NCBI RefSeq assembly: GCF_049059935.1
Contig: NZ_JBMGQR010000030.1
Coordinates: 1 to 44,948 of the forward strand
Source: JAURVT01 sp049059935
Lineage (GTDB): Bacteria > Actinomycetota > Actinomycetes > Propionibacteriales > Nocardioidaceae
Length of the DNA: 44,948 bases
Direction: 5' to 3'
Part shown: in pieces, positions 24,524 through 32,763 of the stretch
Layout of the letters: each line of letters begins with the position of its first letter
How positions within the stretch are numbered: position 1 is the stretch's first letter
Notes under the pieces: generated by a model
The model's database searches: none
Told to the model about the DNA's origin: nothing
Seen by the model: the letters and a program-made list of their open reading frames with translations, nothing else
Position numbers and translations under genes: made by a program

Positions 24524-26374
24524 CTACTTCTGCTTGATCGTGAAGCTCAGGCGACCCGCGCCGGCGTTGGCGCTGCCGCTGTAGGTGGCGACGAGCTTCT
24601 GCTTGCCCTTGGGGAGCTTGGCCAGGCGCACGGTGGCCTTTCCGCCGGACAGCCGGCCGGTGCCGACGACCTTGCTCCCGCGCTTGATCGTCACGGTGCC
24701 GGTGGGCTTGAGGGAGGTCCCGTTGAGGCTGACGGTGACGGCGCCGGTGGCGCGCTTGCCCTTCTTGACCGAGGCGGCGTACGTCTCACGGACCACGGCC
24801 GAGGCCTTGGAGACGGTGACGGTGCCGGCGGCGGAGGAGGGGACCACGGCGGTGGTGCCGAGGTAGCGGGCGGTCACGGCGGTCCGGCCGGCCCCGAGGG
24901 TGGCGGGGACGGCCACGCTCGCGGTGCCGGCGGACAGGGTCCGGTTGACCGTGGCGCCCGAGCCGACCTTGATCGCGACCGTGCCCGCGGCGGCCTTGCC
25001 GGCCGAGCGGACGGTGACGCGCACGGTGCGCGCCTTGCCCCACGTGGAGCTGGCGGGGGAGATGCTGACCGTCGTGGCCGAGGCGACCCTGGCCAGGGCG
25101 CTGGCGGTGGCCTGCGAGGGCTCGAAGGCGGTCCCGGCGGTGGGGACGAACTCGGCCCGGTAGGTGTGGCTGCCGGTGACGCCGCTGAGCTGGTGGGTGG
25201 CCACGCCCTGGATCACCGGCACGCCCGTGCGGAGGACGGTGCTGCCCTCGTAGAAGGTGACGGTGCCGTCGGGGGCCGTGCCGGCGCGGACCGCGGCGCG
25301 CAGGCGGATGGTGCCCGCGGCGGGGCTGTCGGCCGTCAGGGAGGTGGTGGTGGCGACGGCCTGGTTGAGGGTGAAGTTGCTCGTCGGGTTCTGGGTGGCC
25401 TGCCCGCAGACGCCGCCGGCGTCAGGGGTGGCGAGCTGGGAGAAGCCCGATGCCTCGATCAGCGGACGCGCGGCCGTCGAGCAGACGAAGCCGTCCTCGC
25501 CGAAGACGGCCTGGACGGTGGCGTTGCCGAGGTCGGAGCCTCGCACGACGTCGTAGAGGGCCCGCTGGGCGGAGAAGCCGGAGGGGATGCGCAGCGCGGT
25601 GCCGAGCAGCTCGGCGCGGCCCTTGGAGAACGGGGCGATGGCGTTGGGGTCGCTCTTGATCGGGGTGTCGTCGTGCTCCTGCACCTCGGTGACGGCCGAG
25701 CCGAGCGTGACGGCGGTGCCGCCGTTGAGCGCCTGCAGCTGGGCGACGAAGAACGACCGGGTGCCGGACCCGGCCTGGGGGATGAGCGGCTTGATCGTGG
25801 CGCTCGAGGTGCCGCCGACCTGGTTCCAGCGGGTGGCGTCACCCTTGTAGATGGCGAGGATCTGGGCCCCGGTGAGGCTGCTGGGGGCGTTGGAGGCCAC
25901 GGTGCGCGACACGGCGGGCACCAGCGTGTCGAGGGCGAAGGGGAACGCCTGCAGACCGGCGCCGACCTCCTCGGTGTTCAGCTGCGAGGAGGACCGGGCG
26001 AAGTCGACGTCGGTGTTGTTCTTCGCGCCGTACAGCAGGGCCTTACCGGCGCCGGAGCCGTTCGGGCGGGGGATGGCGCCGGCGGGCAGCGCGATCGTGC
26101 CGCCACCGGTGGCCGAGAAGCTGGCGATGCGGGAGGCGGGAGCCGGCGTCTGCCCGTTCCACCCCTTCACGGCGACGCCGTCGACGGTGCCGCCGGTCGC
26201 GAGCAGGTGCAGCGTGTGCTGGATGGTGTCCGAGCCGACACCGATGAGGTCGGCACCGGTGGGCGTGAAGGTCGGGTCGTCGGCCTCGGCCGCCTGGGCC
26301 GGGACGGCGACCGCGAGCGCGGAGCCGACGACGGCCAGGGTGGCGGCGGCCGCGAGGGACCTGCGTACGAACAT
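24524..26374 (-). CDS. PstS-like binding domain fused to Ig-like repeats
   Basis: A 616-residue exported protein. A signal peptide ends at about AQA-A (residue 28). Residues about 35-340 are a PstS-type binding domain: LIGVGSDTIQ, VDFARSSSQL, LTGAQILAIYKGDATRWNQVGG and QAGSGTRSFF, matching the phosphate-binding loops. From about 345 to 616 come three Ig-like (Big-type) domains, each with TVTFYEG- or TVTIKRGSKV-like strands, ending SFTIKQK with no membrane helix or LPxTG motif. The ATG follows AAGGAG. The repeats probably extend the binding domain through or along the envelope. How it stays attached to the cell is not visible; retention by the neighbouring tethered proteins is a guess. Confidence 0.85.
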   Translation of the reverse strand: MFVRRSLAAAATLAVVGSALAVAVPAQAAEADDPTFTPTGADLIGVGSDTIQHTLHLLATGGTVDGVAVKGWNGQTPAPASRIASFSATGGGTIALPAGAIPRPNGSGAGKALLYGAKNNTDVDFARSSSQLNTEEVGAGLQAFPFALDTLVPAVSRTVASNAPSSLTGAQILAIYKGDATRWNQVGGTSSATIKPLIPQAGSGTRSFFVAQLQALNGGTAVTLGSAVTEVQEHDDTPIKSDPNAIAPFSKGRAELLGTALRIPSGFSAQRALYDVVRGSDLGNATVQAVFGEDGFVCSTAARPLIEASGFSQLATPDAGGVCGQATQNPTSNFTLNQAVATTTSLTADSPAAGTIRLRAAVRAGTAPDGTVTFYEGSTVLRTGVPVIQGVATHQLSGVTGSHTYRAEFVPTAGTAFEPSQATASALARVASATTVSISPASSTWGKARTVRVTVRSAGKAAAGTVAIKVGSGATVNRTLSAGTASVAVPATLGAGRTAVTARYLGTTAVVPSSAAGTVTVSKASAVVRETYAASVKKGKRATGAVTVSLNGTSLKPTGTVTIKRGSKVVGTGRLSGGKATVRLAKLPKGKQKLVATYSGSANAGAGRLSFTIKQK

Positions 26375-26460
26375 GGGTTCTCCTTGGTCTGGTGGTGCTC
26401 AGGTGGGGTGTGGGTGCTGCGGTGGGGCGCTCGTAGGGACGGTGGGATCGGGAGGGTCGG

Positions 26461-27378
26461 TCAGATCAGGTTGGGCAGCAGCCGCATGACGACGTCGGTG
26501 GTGAACCAGGCCAGCGCCATCGCGACGGGCGCGGCGAGCACCCAGACCAGGGCGGTGGACCACCGCGCGGTGGCCGCGGCGACGGCGACGCACACGGCGG
26601 TCAGCGCGCCGAGGGCGAGGGCGAGCAGCGGCAGGGCGGCGGGGTCGGCGGCCATCGCGCGCTCGGAGTCGGGCACGGACGGAGCGCGACCGGACGGGGC
26701 CGGGAAGCCCTTGGTCGCCTCGGCGTCGACGTAGACCGCCGAGCCGGAGTCGATGGAGGTGAGCCGTCCGGTCCCCTCAGCGCTGACCAGCGTCAGCCGG
26801 GCGGTACCGCTGGCCGGTGCGGCGGGGAGCGGGTCGCCGGCGCGGCGTACGCCGAGCACGGTGTAGCTCACCGATCCCTGGCCGGCGACGACGTCGAGGC
26901 GGTCGCCCCGGCGCAGGTCGCCGATCCGTCCGAAGGGGGCGCCGTAGGTGGCGCCCCGGCCGTAGACGACCGAGATGCCCTGCTGCCCGGGCAGGACGGT
27001 GTCGCGTCGGTGCCCCGGCCCGCCGAGCAGGTCGCCGGACGCGGTGCCCTCGGTGACGACCTCCTGCAGGTCGATCGCCGGTGCCGTCACCAGGGCGACG
27101 GGGGTGCCCACGGGCACCACCGGTCCGACGGGCGCGGTCGCCGAGGCGAGGTCGGTGCGCAGGGCGTCGTACGCCAGGGTCTGGGCGCGGTCGTGCGCCA
27201 GGGAGCCCAGGACGAGCATCTGCGCGGCGGACCACAGGCAGACCAGGGCGACCATGGTGACCACGGGCGTCCACCACCCGGCTGAGGCCGGTCGACGGCT
27301 CGGCCCCGGCTGCTGCCGCGGCGGGGTCCGGTGGGTGCCCCGGGCCGGGGTGCTGGTGCGGTCGGCGAGCGCGGTCAC
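26461..27378 (-). CDS. Sortase-fold membrane protein lacking catalytic residues (pseudosortase)
   Basis: A 305-residue protein with one N-terminal membrane helix (about 37-58), a sortase-like domain (about 90-220) and two C-terminal helices (about 250-270 and 275-299). The segment LPGQQGISVVYGRGATYGAPF aligns with the sortase segment that normally reads AGHRTTYGAPF, so the catalytic His is Arg141. LTLVSA stands where sortases have TLxTC, so the nucleophile Cys is Ala200. The usual downstream Arg also seems replaced (SGSAVYV). It should therefore not perform transpeptidation. The GTG overlaps the upstream TGA (GTGA), tying it to the tethered PstS-like protein. It could act as a scaffold or docking partner for the surface proteins. 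Confidence 0.78.
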   Translation of the reverse strand: MTALADRTSTPARGTHRTPPRQQPGPSRRPASAGWWTPVVTMVALVCLWSAAQMLVLGSLAHDRAQTLAYDALRTDLASATAPVGPVVPVGTPVALVTAPAIDLQEVVTEGTASGDLLGGPGHRRDTVLPGQQGISVVYGRGATYGAPFGRIGDLRRGDRLDVVAGQGSVSYTVLGVRRAGDPLPAAPASGTARLTLVSAEGTGRLTSIDSGSAVYVDAEATKGFPAPSGRAPSVPDSERAMAADPAALPLLALALGALTAVCVAVAAATARWSTALVWVLAAPVAMALAWFTTDVVMRLLPNLI

Positions 27379-29957
27379 GGGCGGATCCGTCCACGGAGGC
27401 GGGACGCGGCGACCGCGAGACCGCCGACGATCCCGATGCCCAGCAGGGCCGGCAGCAGCAGGCGTCCGAGTGCCGAGGTGAGGGCCTGGGTGGGCGACGT
27501 CGCCGCCGCGTTCGTCGTCCGCGGCGTGACCGCGACCGCCGGTGCGGTGGGGACGGCGGCGCCCGGAGGCGCCGCGGCATCGGCGCCGGCCGCACCCGCG
27601 GCGCCACCTCCGCCACCTGCCGGGGCGGTCCCGGCCTTCGCGCCGTCCTGCGTGTCGTCGTCGGTGGAGCCGGCGGCGCTGCTCGGACCCTTCTGGGCGG
27701 CGATCGCGGTGGCGACGCGTTGGGCCGAGGCGAACAGCTGGGAGGTGGCTCCGGTGCGGGTGAGCGGCAGGTAGCCGGCCGGCAGCCGGCCGTTGCCGCT
27801 GCCCGGGCGCTGGCCCTCGGTGGTGGCGATCCGGACGAAGGACGCGACCTTGGCTGCATCGGCCTTGGGGAGGCCGTCGAGGCGGGCCGCGGTGTAGAGG
27901 ACGGTGGTGCCCGGGTAGGCGTTGCCGGCCTTGCGCACGTCGGCCTGGTCCAGGGTGAAGGCGCCCAGGCGGGTGCGCTGCGTCATCAGGGCGACCGATC
28001 GGCCGAGGGCGGCGTCGGTGGGGCCGACGAACGAGCCGGGCCTGGTCTGCAGGTCGGCGCTGCGCAGGCCGTAGCGGGCCGCGTCGCCGAGGCTGACGAC
28101 GCCGAGCATGAACCTCGAGCCGTAGTTCTGGCGGTCGATCCGGCCGAGCTTGTCCAGGCCGGTGGCGACGTCGACGTCGCACCGGGTCTGCACGTTCGGC
28201 CAGGAGTCGAGCAGGGCGTCGCTGATCTTGCGCAGGGTGGTCACCGGCGCCGCGATCTGCGTGAAGTAGACGGCGGGGTTGCGCTTGCGGCAGGTGCTCG
28301 AGGTGGACGGGACGAAGCTGTCCCGCAGGGGCCACTCGGCGACCGGGAGCGTGATCCGCGCGTAGGCCGGGTTGACCGTCGCGCCCCACGGGTCGGGCTT
28401 GCCCGCGACGAAGCCTGCCGCGTCGGGGTCCTGGGCGATCCAGGAGGTCAGTGCCTCGATCACGTCGTTGGACTCCGACAGCGACAGCACCGTCGCTGCC
28501 GCCTCCTGGGCGGTCGTGCTCAGACCGGGGTTGAGCCGGGTGAACTCGGGGTCGACGTTGATCGACAGCGGGTTGCGAGCCATGCCGGGGTGGGCGCGGC
28601 CGAGGTCCGAGCCCAGGTACGACTGGGTGAGCAGCTTGGCCACGAGGCGGGGCGTGAGCCGGAGCCGGGTCAGCTCGCCGGCGTTGCCGGGGCGGTCGAT
28701 CACGAAGCTGATCGCGAACCCGGTGACGGCGGTGGGGGCGTAGCCGACGGCGGTGCCCGCGGAGTCGTGCGCCGAGGAGACGACCGCGGCGGCTCCGTCG
28801 CCCTTGGTCATCACCGCGAAGCCGGCGGCGTCGGACATCTGGTTGAGCTGGAACTTGAAGCGCTTGCGGCTGAGGCAGTACGCGGGCGCCCACTGCAGGG
28901 CGGCCTGGGCCAGCAGCTCGGTCCCGTAGAAGCCCGTGGGGGCGCGGGGGTCCAGGACGTCGCAGGTGTCGGGCGGCAGGCCGAAGCTGATCGGGATGCT
29001 GAACCGGTTGCGCCAGTTCGACGCGGACCACCACAGGGCGGGGGAGACGGCGAGGTCGACGCCGTCGCCGGCGAAGTTGCTCGAGCCGGCCGCGAAGTTG
29101 CCGCTCTGGCGGCAGGCCCGGTCGACGGTGGTCGCGGGGGTGGAGGGGGTGTCGCAGCTGATCCCGGCGATGGGGACGACGACCACCGAGCACGGCACGG
29201 TGTCCGAGCACCCCAGGGACTCGTTCTCCACGTCGCTGCGGACCTCGAAGCGCACCTGGCCCCGGCCGTCGGCGTCGGTGAACGCGGCGACCTCGGCCGG
29301 CGGGAACGCCGCGCCGACAGCCGCCTCGGGAGGCATCGCCGAGGAGTCGCAGGCGGCGAAGGTGGTGCCGCGGGCGGACCGGAAGGGGGTCAGGGCCGTG
29401 GCGTAGCCGGTGGTGTCGGCGGTGGGGCAGGTCTTGGCCGAGGGGAACGGCGTCATGCCCGACAGGCGCTGACGGTCGGCCGCGCTCGCGTGCGAGTCCT
29501 GGGTCCAGACCGCGGCACCTGCGGAGGTCTGCACCTGGGAGCGTTGGGCGACCGACGAGGTCCAGCAGCTGCTGGGCGTGAGCCGCTGGGAGGCGGGCGC
29601 CGTGGCGACGTCCCGGCCGCGGCACTGCAGGACGACGACGGGGTACTCCTGCTGCAGCCCGTTCTCGCCGTACGGGTTGGAGGCGCGCGCGCCGCTGGGC
29701 TGGGCACCGCTCCAGCTGACCGAGATCCGCTGGCGGCCGCGGAGGTCCCGGGTCTGGTCGGCCTTGACGGTGACGGTGTGGCGCGAGACCTCGTCGACGG
29801 TGCCGTCGGCGCGGGCGAAGGTGCGGGTGAGGGTCTTCGTCCCGCTCCAGGCGCCGTCGCCGGAGTCGGCGGCGACGGCCGGGGTGGGGGCCGCGGGCAG
29901 CGCGGTGAGGCTGACGGCCACCAGCGCGGCGAACGCTCCCCAGCGCAGCCGGCTCAT
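27375..29957 (-). CDS. Large membrane-tethered PstS-like surface protein
   Basis: An 860-residue protein. A signal peptide covers residues 1-30. The long outside part has many Cys residues. LTPRLVAKLLTQSYLG resembles the PstS segment LT-x-x-x-x-x-IF-x-G, and GFAISFVIDRP resembles its strands, so I read it as a divergent phosphate-binding-protein relative. About 735-830 is a Gly/Ala/Pro/Thr-rich flexible spacer, then a C-terminal membrane helix (LLLPALLGIGIVGGLAVAAS) with an Arg-rich end. The ATG overlaps the pstS stop (ATGA), and its own TGA overlaps the pseudosortase start. Ligand binding is uncertain because the GSGTT-type loop is not obvious. It may present or hold other surface proteins. 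Confidence 0.72.
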   Translation of the reverse strand: MSRLRWGAFAALVAVSLTALPAAPTPAVAADSGDGAWSGTKTLTRTFARADGTVDEVSRHTVTVKADQTRDLRGRQRISVSWSGAQPSGARASNPYGENGLQQEYPVVVLQCRGRDVATAPASQRLTPSSCWTSSVAQRSQVQTSAGAAVWTQDSHASAADRQRLSGMTPFPSAKTCPTADTTGYATALTPFRSARGTTFAACDSSAMPPEAAVGAAFPPAEVAAFTDADGRGQVRFEVRSDVENESLGCSDTVPCSVVVVPIAGISCDTPSTPATTVDRACRQSGNFAAGSSNFAGDGVDLAVSPALWWSASNWRNRFSIPISFGLPPDTCDVLDPRAPTGFYGTELLAQAALQWAPAYCLSRKRFKFQLNQMSDAAGFAVMTKGDGAAAVVSSAHDSAGTAVGYAPTAVTGFAISFVIDRPGNAGELTRLRLTPRLVAKLLTQSYLGSDLGRAHPGMARNPLSINVDPEFTRLNPGLSTTAQEAAATVLSLSESNDVIEALTSWIAQDPDAAGFVAGKPDPWGATVNPAYARITLPVAEWPLRDSFVPSTSSTCRKRNPAVYFTQIAAPVTTLRKISDALLDSWPNVQTRCDVDVATGLDKLGRIDRQNYGSRFMLGVVSLGDAARYGLRSADLQTRPGSFVGPTDAALGRSVALMTQRTRLGAFTLDQADVRKAGNAYPGTTVLYTAARLDGLPKADAAKVASFVRIATTEGQRPGSGNGRLPAGYLPLTRTGATSQLFASAQRVATAIAAQKGPSSAAGSTDDDTQDGAKAGTAPAGGGGGAAGAAGADAAAPPGAAVPTAPAVAVTPRTTNAAATSPTQALTSALGRLLLPALLGIGIVGGLAVAASRLRGRIRP

Positions 29958-31609
29958 CGGGTGCCCCCGGCCGAGCGGCGGCGCCGCATCCAGGTCGCGA
30001 CCACGCCGGGGACGACGATGAGGGCGACGAGCTCGGCGGCCGCCAGCATCCCGAAGGTGCGCGTGTCGCCGGCTCGGCCGGCGACGAGCTCGGTGGGGTT
30101 GGCGTAGACCGATCCGTCGGAGGCCGCGCCCGTGGCCGTGGCACCGGTGGGGAGTCCGGTCTCGGGGTCGACGGCGCCCGGTGCGCCGGTCGGTGCGGCG
30201 GCCCCGGTGCCCGCGGCCCCGGGTGCTGCCGTCCCGGCGCCGGGGGTGCCTGCCGCCGCGGCACCGGTCCCGGCTGCGCCGCCCGCCGCCGCGTTGCTGG
30301 CGTCGGTCGAGGGCTTGCCGGTCCCGGTGTCGGTGCCGCAGGGGCCGGCACCGAGCTTGTCGCACGTCGCCGGGGCCGGTGCGATCTCGGCGAGCTTGTT
30401 CTTGGACAGGTCGCCCTTCACGAAGGTGGGGTTGTTGCAGGAGGCGACGTCTCGCTTGGCCAGGTCGACCTTCGGGTCGGCCGTCTTGAGGCGCGCGAGC
30501 TGGGTGAACCCGGCCTGGACGAGGTTCAGCGGCAGCGGGGAGTACCCGTAGGTGCCGGCCTTGGACTGTCCGGTGCACAGCGAGTAGTACATGAAGTCGG
30601 CGAGCGTCTGCCGCTTGGCGGTGGTCATGCGCCGGTCGTTCCTCGCCGTCGGGATGATCATGTACGAGTACGACGAGAGCGGGTACGCACGCGGGTCGGT
30701 GGCGGCGTAGACGCCGTCGAGGATCTGCGTCAGGTAGAGCGGGGAGCTCTTCTGGTTGTTGATCCGCGCCTTGGTGAGGGCGACGGCGACGTTGTACTGC
30801 GTCGGCTCGACGTAGTAGCCGCCGCGGTTCAGCACCTTGACGACGGGGAACGGCTTGCCGTCCGAGGCGGTCTTGTTCAGCGGGAAGGAGTACTCGACGT
30901 AGCCGATGGTCCCGTTGCCGGCCGATCCGGCGATCGTGTTCATGACCTGGTCCGACCCGGCGGCGCCGATCGAGCGGCCCTTGCGGGGGTAGTACGAGGT
31001 CAGCCCGCTGCGCCCGAAGAACGGCTTCCACAGCGACGGGTACTGGTTGTTCATCCAGGTGGTCAGCTGGGCGGTGGTGCCCGAGCCGTCCGACCTCACG
31101 ACCGGCGTGATCGCCAGCGAGGGCAGCGCGCGCCCGTTGTTGTCCTTGGTGATCGCCGGGTCGGCCCAGTTGGTGATCTTGTTGGTGAAGATCTTGGTGA
31201 GGGTGTCGCCGGACAGGCGCAGGTTGCGCACCATCTTCCCGCCGACCTTGAGCTGGTAGGTGAACGCGGTGCCGCCGGCGACGATGGGCAGGTAGGCGTA
31301 GTCGCGACCGTTGGAGGTGTCGGCGTTGCCCTGCTCGTCCTTGCCCTGGTACGGGATCTCGCTGATGGCGAAGTCGGTGGTGCCCTGGGCGAAGTCCTTG
31401 CGGCCCTTGGACGAGCCGCCCTGGGTGTAGACCACCGACATGCCCGAGGAGGAGACGTCGGCGATCCACTGCTGGACGATGTTGTCGCTCCAGGTCGAGC
31501 CGGTGCCCTCGATCTGGGTGTAGGTCGCCGCCTCGGCGGGCACGGCGTGCAGGAACGTCAGCGCGCACATGATCATGAGCAGCAGGGCGGCGGGACGGCG
31601 GCGGTTCAT
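29954..31609 (-). CDS. pstS: Membrane-tethered phosphate-binding protein PstS
   Basis: A 551-residue protein, much longer than usual PstS (about 340-370). After a signal peptide (cleavage near AEA-A, residue 28) comes the full binding domain: IEGTGSTWSDN, TQGGSSKGRKDFAQGTTDFAISEIPY, TKIFTNKITNWADPAI, RSDGSGTTAQLTTWM and NGTIGYVEYSF, which hold the known phosphate contacts. Residues about 410-505 form a Gly/Ala/Thr/Pro spacer, then a C-terminal membrane helix (MLAAAELVALIVVPGVVATW) and an Arg-rich tail. There is no lipobox Cys; the C-terminal helix replaces lipid anchoring. The start overlaps the pstA stop. It is the only canonical PstS of the three PstS-like proteins here. Confidence 0.92.
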   Translation of the reverse strand: MNRRRPAALLLMIMCALTFLHAVPAEAATYTQIEGTGSTWSDNIVQQWIADVSSSGMSVVYTQGGSSKGRKDFAQGTTDFAISEIPYQGKDEQGNADTSNGRDYAYLPIVAGGTAFTYQLKVGGKMVRNLRLSGDTLTKIFTNKITNWADPAITKDNNGRALPSLAITPVVRSDGSGTTAQLTTWMNNQYPSLWKPFFGRSGLTSYYPRKGRSIGAAGSDQVMNTIAGSAGNGTIGYVEYSFPLNKTASDGKPFPVVKVLNRGGYYVEPTQYNVAVALTKARINNQKSSPLYLTQILDGVYAATDPRAYPLSSYSYMIIPTARNDRRMTTAKRQTLADFMYYSLCTGQSKAGTYGYSPLPLNLVQAGFTQLARLKTADPKVDLAKRDVASCNNPTFVKGDLSKNKLAEIAPAPATCDKLGAGPCGTDTGTGKPSTDASNAAAGGAAGTGAAAAGTPGAGTAAPGAAGTGAAAPTGAPGAVDPETGLPTGATATGAASDGSVYANPTELVAGRAGDTRTFGMLAAAELVALIVVPGVVATWMRRRRSAGGTR

Positions 31610-32763
31610 CGGGCCTCTTTGTCGGTGGTGGCGCGGCGGCCGAGCAGCGGCCTGCGGCTGGTGCGGCGGGGGCGGGCGAGCAGCCGGGCGGTGACGAACA
31701 GCGCCAGGACGAGGAGCAGCAGGACCGTGGCGGCGCCGAAGGCGCGGGTGATCGCGTTGGGCTCGCCGCTGCGGACGGTGGTGTAGATGAACAGGGGAAG
31801 CGAGCTCATGGCGCCGTCGGTGGGGTTGGTGACGGTGAACGCCGCCGCCCCCGAGGTGAGGAGCACCGGGCTGGTCTCCCCGACACCGCGGGCGACGCCG
31901 AGGATGACCGCGGTGGCCAGGCCCGGCCGCGCGGTGGGGAGCACCACGTGCCACACCGTGCGCCAGCGCGAGGCGCCGAGCGCGAGGCTGGCCTCGCGCA
32001 GGCCGGCGGGGACGACACGCAGGACGACGTCGGCGGACCGGGCGATGATCGGGAGCATCATCACCGCGATGGCCAGGGCGGCGGCGAGGCCCGAGCGCGG
32101 GTACCCCAGGGCGACGATCAGGACCGTGTAGATGAACAGGCCCGCGACGATCGAGGGCAGGGCGGTCATCGCCTCGACGACGGTGCGGACCAGGCGGGCG
32201 AAGCGCCCACCGACCTCGGTCATGAAGACCGCCGTGCCGATGCCGAGAGGCAGCGTGATCGCCAGCGCGATGCCGAGCTGGATGATCGAACCGGTGATGG
32301 CGTGGGCGACCCCGCCGACCTCGAAGCCGTCCTTGGGGCCGACGCCGCTCATGTCGGAGAAGAAGAAGTTCGGGTGCAGCAGCGGCCTCCACCCACGGGC
32401 CACCACGAACAGGACCGTGGAGACCAGGGCCGCGCCGACCAGCAGCGCACCGGCGGTGACCACCGCGGAGGCGACCCTGTCGGTGACGTCGGTGCGCGCG
32501 CCGGTCATCGACGCGGTGACGGCGGTGACGACCACGCCGAGCACGAACCACGTGACCAGGAGCCAGGCCGGGCCCTGCATCGGCAGGAGTCGCTGGGTGA
32601 CCAGCCACGCCAGCGCCAGGGCGGCCACCCAGGAGCCGACGGTGGTGAGGCGCTCCTCCGCGGTGGGCCTGCCCACGGTGGTGCGGGGCAGCGGGGGAGG
32701 GGCGTCGTCGTCGGTGACCGGCAGGACGGTCGTCCGGGTGGCGGGACGGTCGAGGATCGTCAT
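31606..32763 (-). CDS. pstA: Phosphate ABC transporter permease PstA, N-terminally extended
   Basis: A 385-residue permease; PstA is normally about 280-300. The extra 90 residues at the N-terminus hold a charged start and two added membrane helices (about 43-60 and 67-88). The standard core follows with VGGVAHAITGSIIQLGIALAI, LPSIVAGLFIYT and the coupling-loop region LREASLALGASRWRTVWHVVLPTARPGL. It pairs with PstC to form the phosphate channel. The ATG overlaps the pstC stop by one base (TGATG), and its TGA overlaps the pstS ATG. The extension may meet the unusual tethered binding proteins, but that is speculation. Confidence 0.94.
   Translation of the reverse strand: MTILDRPATRTTVLPVTDDDAPPPLPRTTVGRPTAEERLTTVGSWVAALALAWLVTQRLLPMQGPAWLLVTWFVLGVVVTAVTASMTGARTDVTDRVASAVVTAGALLVGAALVSTVLFVVARGWRPLLHPNFFFSDMSGVGPKDGFEVGGVAHAITGSIIQLGIALAITLPLGIGTAVFMTEVGGRFARLVRTVVEAMTALPSIVAGLFIYTVLIVALGYPRSGLAAALAIAVMMLPIIARSADVVLRVVPAGLREASLALGASRWRTVWHVVLPTARPGLATAVILGVARGVGETSPVLLTSGAAAFTVTNPTDGAMSSLPLFIYTTVRSGEPNAITRAFGAATVLLLLVLALFVTARLLARPRRTSRRPLLGRRATTDKEAR

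Noticed and set aside
24377..26734. Long open frame of 785 codons on the plus strand
   Set aside because: It lies antisense to PstS-Ig and pstB and is Gly/Val/Asp/Arg-rich without domain motifs, a typical high-GC mirror frame.
26461..27378. Active class E sortase
   Set aside because: The residues at the His, Cys and Arg positions are changed, and no LPxTG-type substrate motif was found at the C-termini of the neighbouring proteins.
27720..30107. Long open frame of 795 codons on the plus strand
   Set aside because: It mirrors the large PstS-like gene; composition is Gly/Arg/Val-rich and it has no start context or recognisable domain.
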